Shown here: piece after piece, positions 63,438 through 64,000 of the stretch
Layout of the letters: every line of letters begins with the position of its first letter
Numbering within the stretch: position 1 is the stretch's first letter
Assembly (NCBI GenBank): GCA_938084685.1
Contig: CALKGE010000001.1
Span: 930,001-994,000 of the forward strand
DNA length: 64,000 bases
Direction of reading: 5' to 3'
Origin: an uncultured Pirellulaceae bacterium
GTDB taxonomy: Bacteria; Planctomycetota; Planctomycetia; Pirellulales; Pirellulaceae
The notes under the pieces: generated by a model
What the model was told of the DNA's origin: nothing
Database searches by the model: none
Seen by the model: only the letters and a program-made list of their open reading frames with translations
Program-made: the position numbers and the translations under genes

Positions 63438-64000
63438 ATGAACCGTATCCATTTCTTGACCCTGCTGGTGCTAAGCAGTTGTCTGCCAAGTCTGACTCAG
63501 GCAAAAGACCAACCCAACATCCTGTTCATATTTACAGATGATCAGTCGCATCGGACGGTAAGCTGTTATGACCAGGCATACGACTGGGTAAAGACTCCTC
63601 ATATCGATCAGCTGGCAAGTACGGGTGTCCGGTTTGATCAGGCCTATATTGGAACCTGGTGCATGCCGTCACGTGCCACTCAGCTTACCGGTTACCATCA
63701 ATTTGGTGTCGAGTCGATGAGAATGGAGGGCGAGTATCCTGGGAGTGCTTACGATCCGCAGCAGGTACCGTTTTGGCCAAGTGTGTTTCGTCGGCATGGC
63801 TATACGACGGCACAGATTGGGAAGTGGCACACGGGCGTTGACAATGGATACGGCCGCGACTGGGATTATCAGATCGTCTGGAACCGTCCTGCTCATCCGG
63901 ACAATGCCGGGAATTACTTCGATGACCAGATTGTAGAAGTGAACGGAGTGAGTACCCGGGTTCAGGGCTACACAACTGACTGGTATACGCGACGTGCAGA
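63438..64000 (+). CDS. Sulfatase, N-terminal part (runs off window)
   Basis: An ATG at 63438 starts a frame open to the right edge, 187 residues so far. A signal peptide (MNRIHFLTLLVLSSCLPSLTQA) is followed by NILFIFTDDQSHRTVSCY, the sulfatase signature C75-M-P-S-R79 (TWCMPSRATQLTG) with the formylglycine Cys, and GYTTAQIGKWHTG. It is thus the third exported sulfatase in the window. TDDQSHRT in place of the common ADDLG marks a different subgroup from the sulfatases at 44991 and 47111. It starts directly after the terminator of the sigma-factor gene, so its promoter must lie within the short gap or in the terminator region. Confidence 0.88.
   Translation, partial: MNRIHFLTLLVLSSCLPSLTQAKDQPNILFIFTDDQSHRTVSCYDQAYDWVKTPHIDQLASTGVRFDQAYIGTWCMPSRATQLTGYHQFGVESMRMEGEYPGSAYDPQQVPFWPSVFRRHGYTTAQIGKWHTGVDNGYGRDWDYQIVWNRPAHPDNAGNYFDDQIVEVNGVSTRVQGYTTDWYTRRA

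Noticed and set aside
1..64000. CRISPR array, tRNA, rRNA, complete insertion sequence or prophage
   Set aside because: I looked for regular repeat-spacer units, cloverleaf and CCA ends, transposase motifs and phage genes and saw none; a tRNAscan or ISfinder search could overturn this.

Overview
The window comes from a planctomycete (Planctomycetota, probably order Planctomycetales). The evidence is the gene content. It carries several paired families found almost only in this phylum: secreted proteins with an N-terminal cytochrome (CxxCH) followed by DUF1549/DUF1553 or DUF1587-DUF1592-DUF1588-DUF1585, each beside a twin-arginine-signal DUF1501 or DUF1552 partner. It also carries three sulfatases, PVC-type propeller/cytochrome c proteins and a DUF1080 protein. 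Base composition looks intermediate. I saw no tRNA, rRNA, CRISPR array, complete insertion sequence or prophage. Assignments come from motifs read by eye, not from database searches.

Layout. 1-9.4 kb: a GAF protein cut by the left edge, a GH88-type unsaturated uronyl hydrolase, a secreted alpha/beta hydrolase, an MMPL exporter, a mycobacterial-type ahpC/ahpD pair, a cupin dioxygenase-like protein and an SDR dehydrogenase. 9.5-15.8 kb: one giant zinc-ribbon, polytopic membrane protein of about 2,090 residues. 15.9-20.4 kb: a sugar-acid-like cluster (neuraminate lyase-like aldolase, LarA-like racemase/epimerase, DUF1080 protein, PdxA-family dehydrogenase) and a DsrE lipoprotein on the other strand. 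20.4-23.8 kb: a candidate 22-residue membrane microprotein, an acyl-CoA desaturase, a HEAT-repeat protein and an FAH-family hydrolase.

23.8-32 kb: a minus-strand DUF1552 / PSCyt1-DUF1549-DUF1553 / DUF1501 operon diverging from a DUF1592-type protein. 32-39.2 kb: a 50-residue small protein, a PhoD-like phosphatase, an orphan DNA methyltransferase with DUF1653 and unknown partners, PEP carboxylase and a TlpA-like thioredoxin. 39.4-44.8 kb: a second DUF1553/DUF1501 pair and a metallophosphoesterase. 45-57.6 kb: a sulfatase-GNAT pair, then a four-gene minus-strand operon headed by a 1638-residue SGNH-propeller-HEAT-PA14-cupredoxin-cytochrome c fusion, with a PQQ-like propeller, a second propeller-cytochrome c protein and a sulfatase. 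57.8-64 kb: an OafA-like acyltransferase, a 54-residue small protein, a cluster of REP/MITE-like hairpin units, two hypothetical genes (one possibly frameshifted), a sigma-70 factor with a hairpin leader and a terminator, and the start of a third sulfatase at the right edge.

Taken together, most of the exported gene products fit breakdown of sulfated or acidic polysaccharides coupled to periplasmic redox proteins. That link is inferred from families and neighbourhood and is not proven by the sequence.
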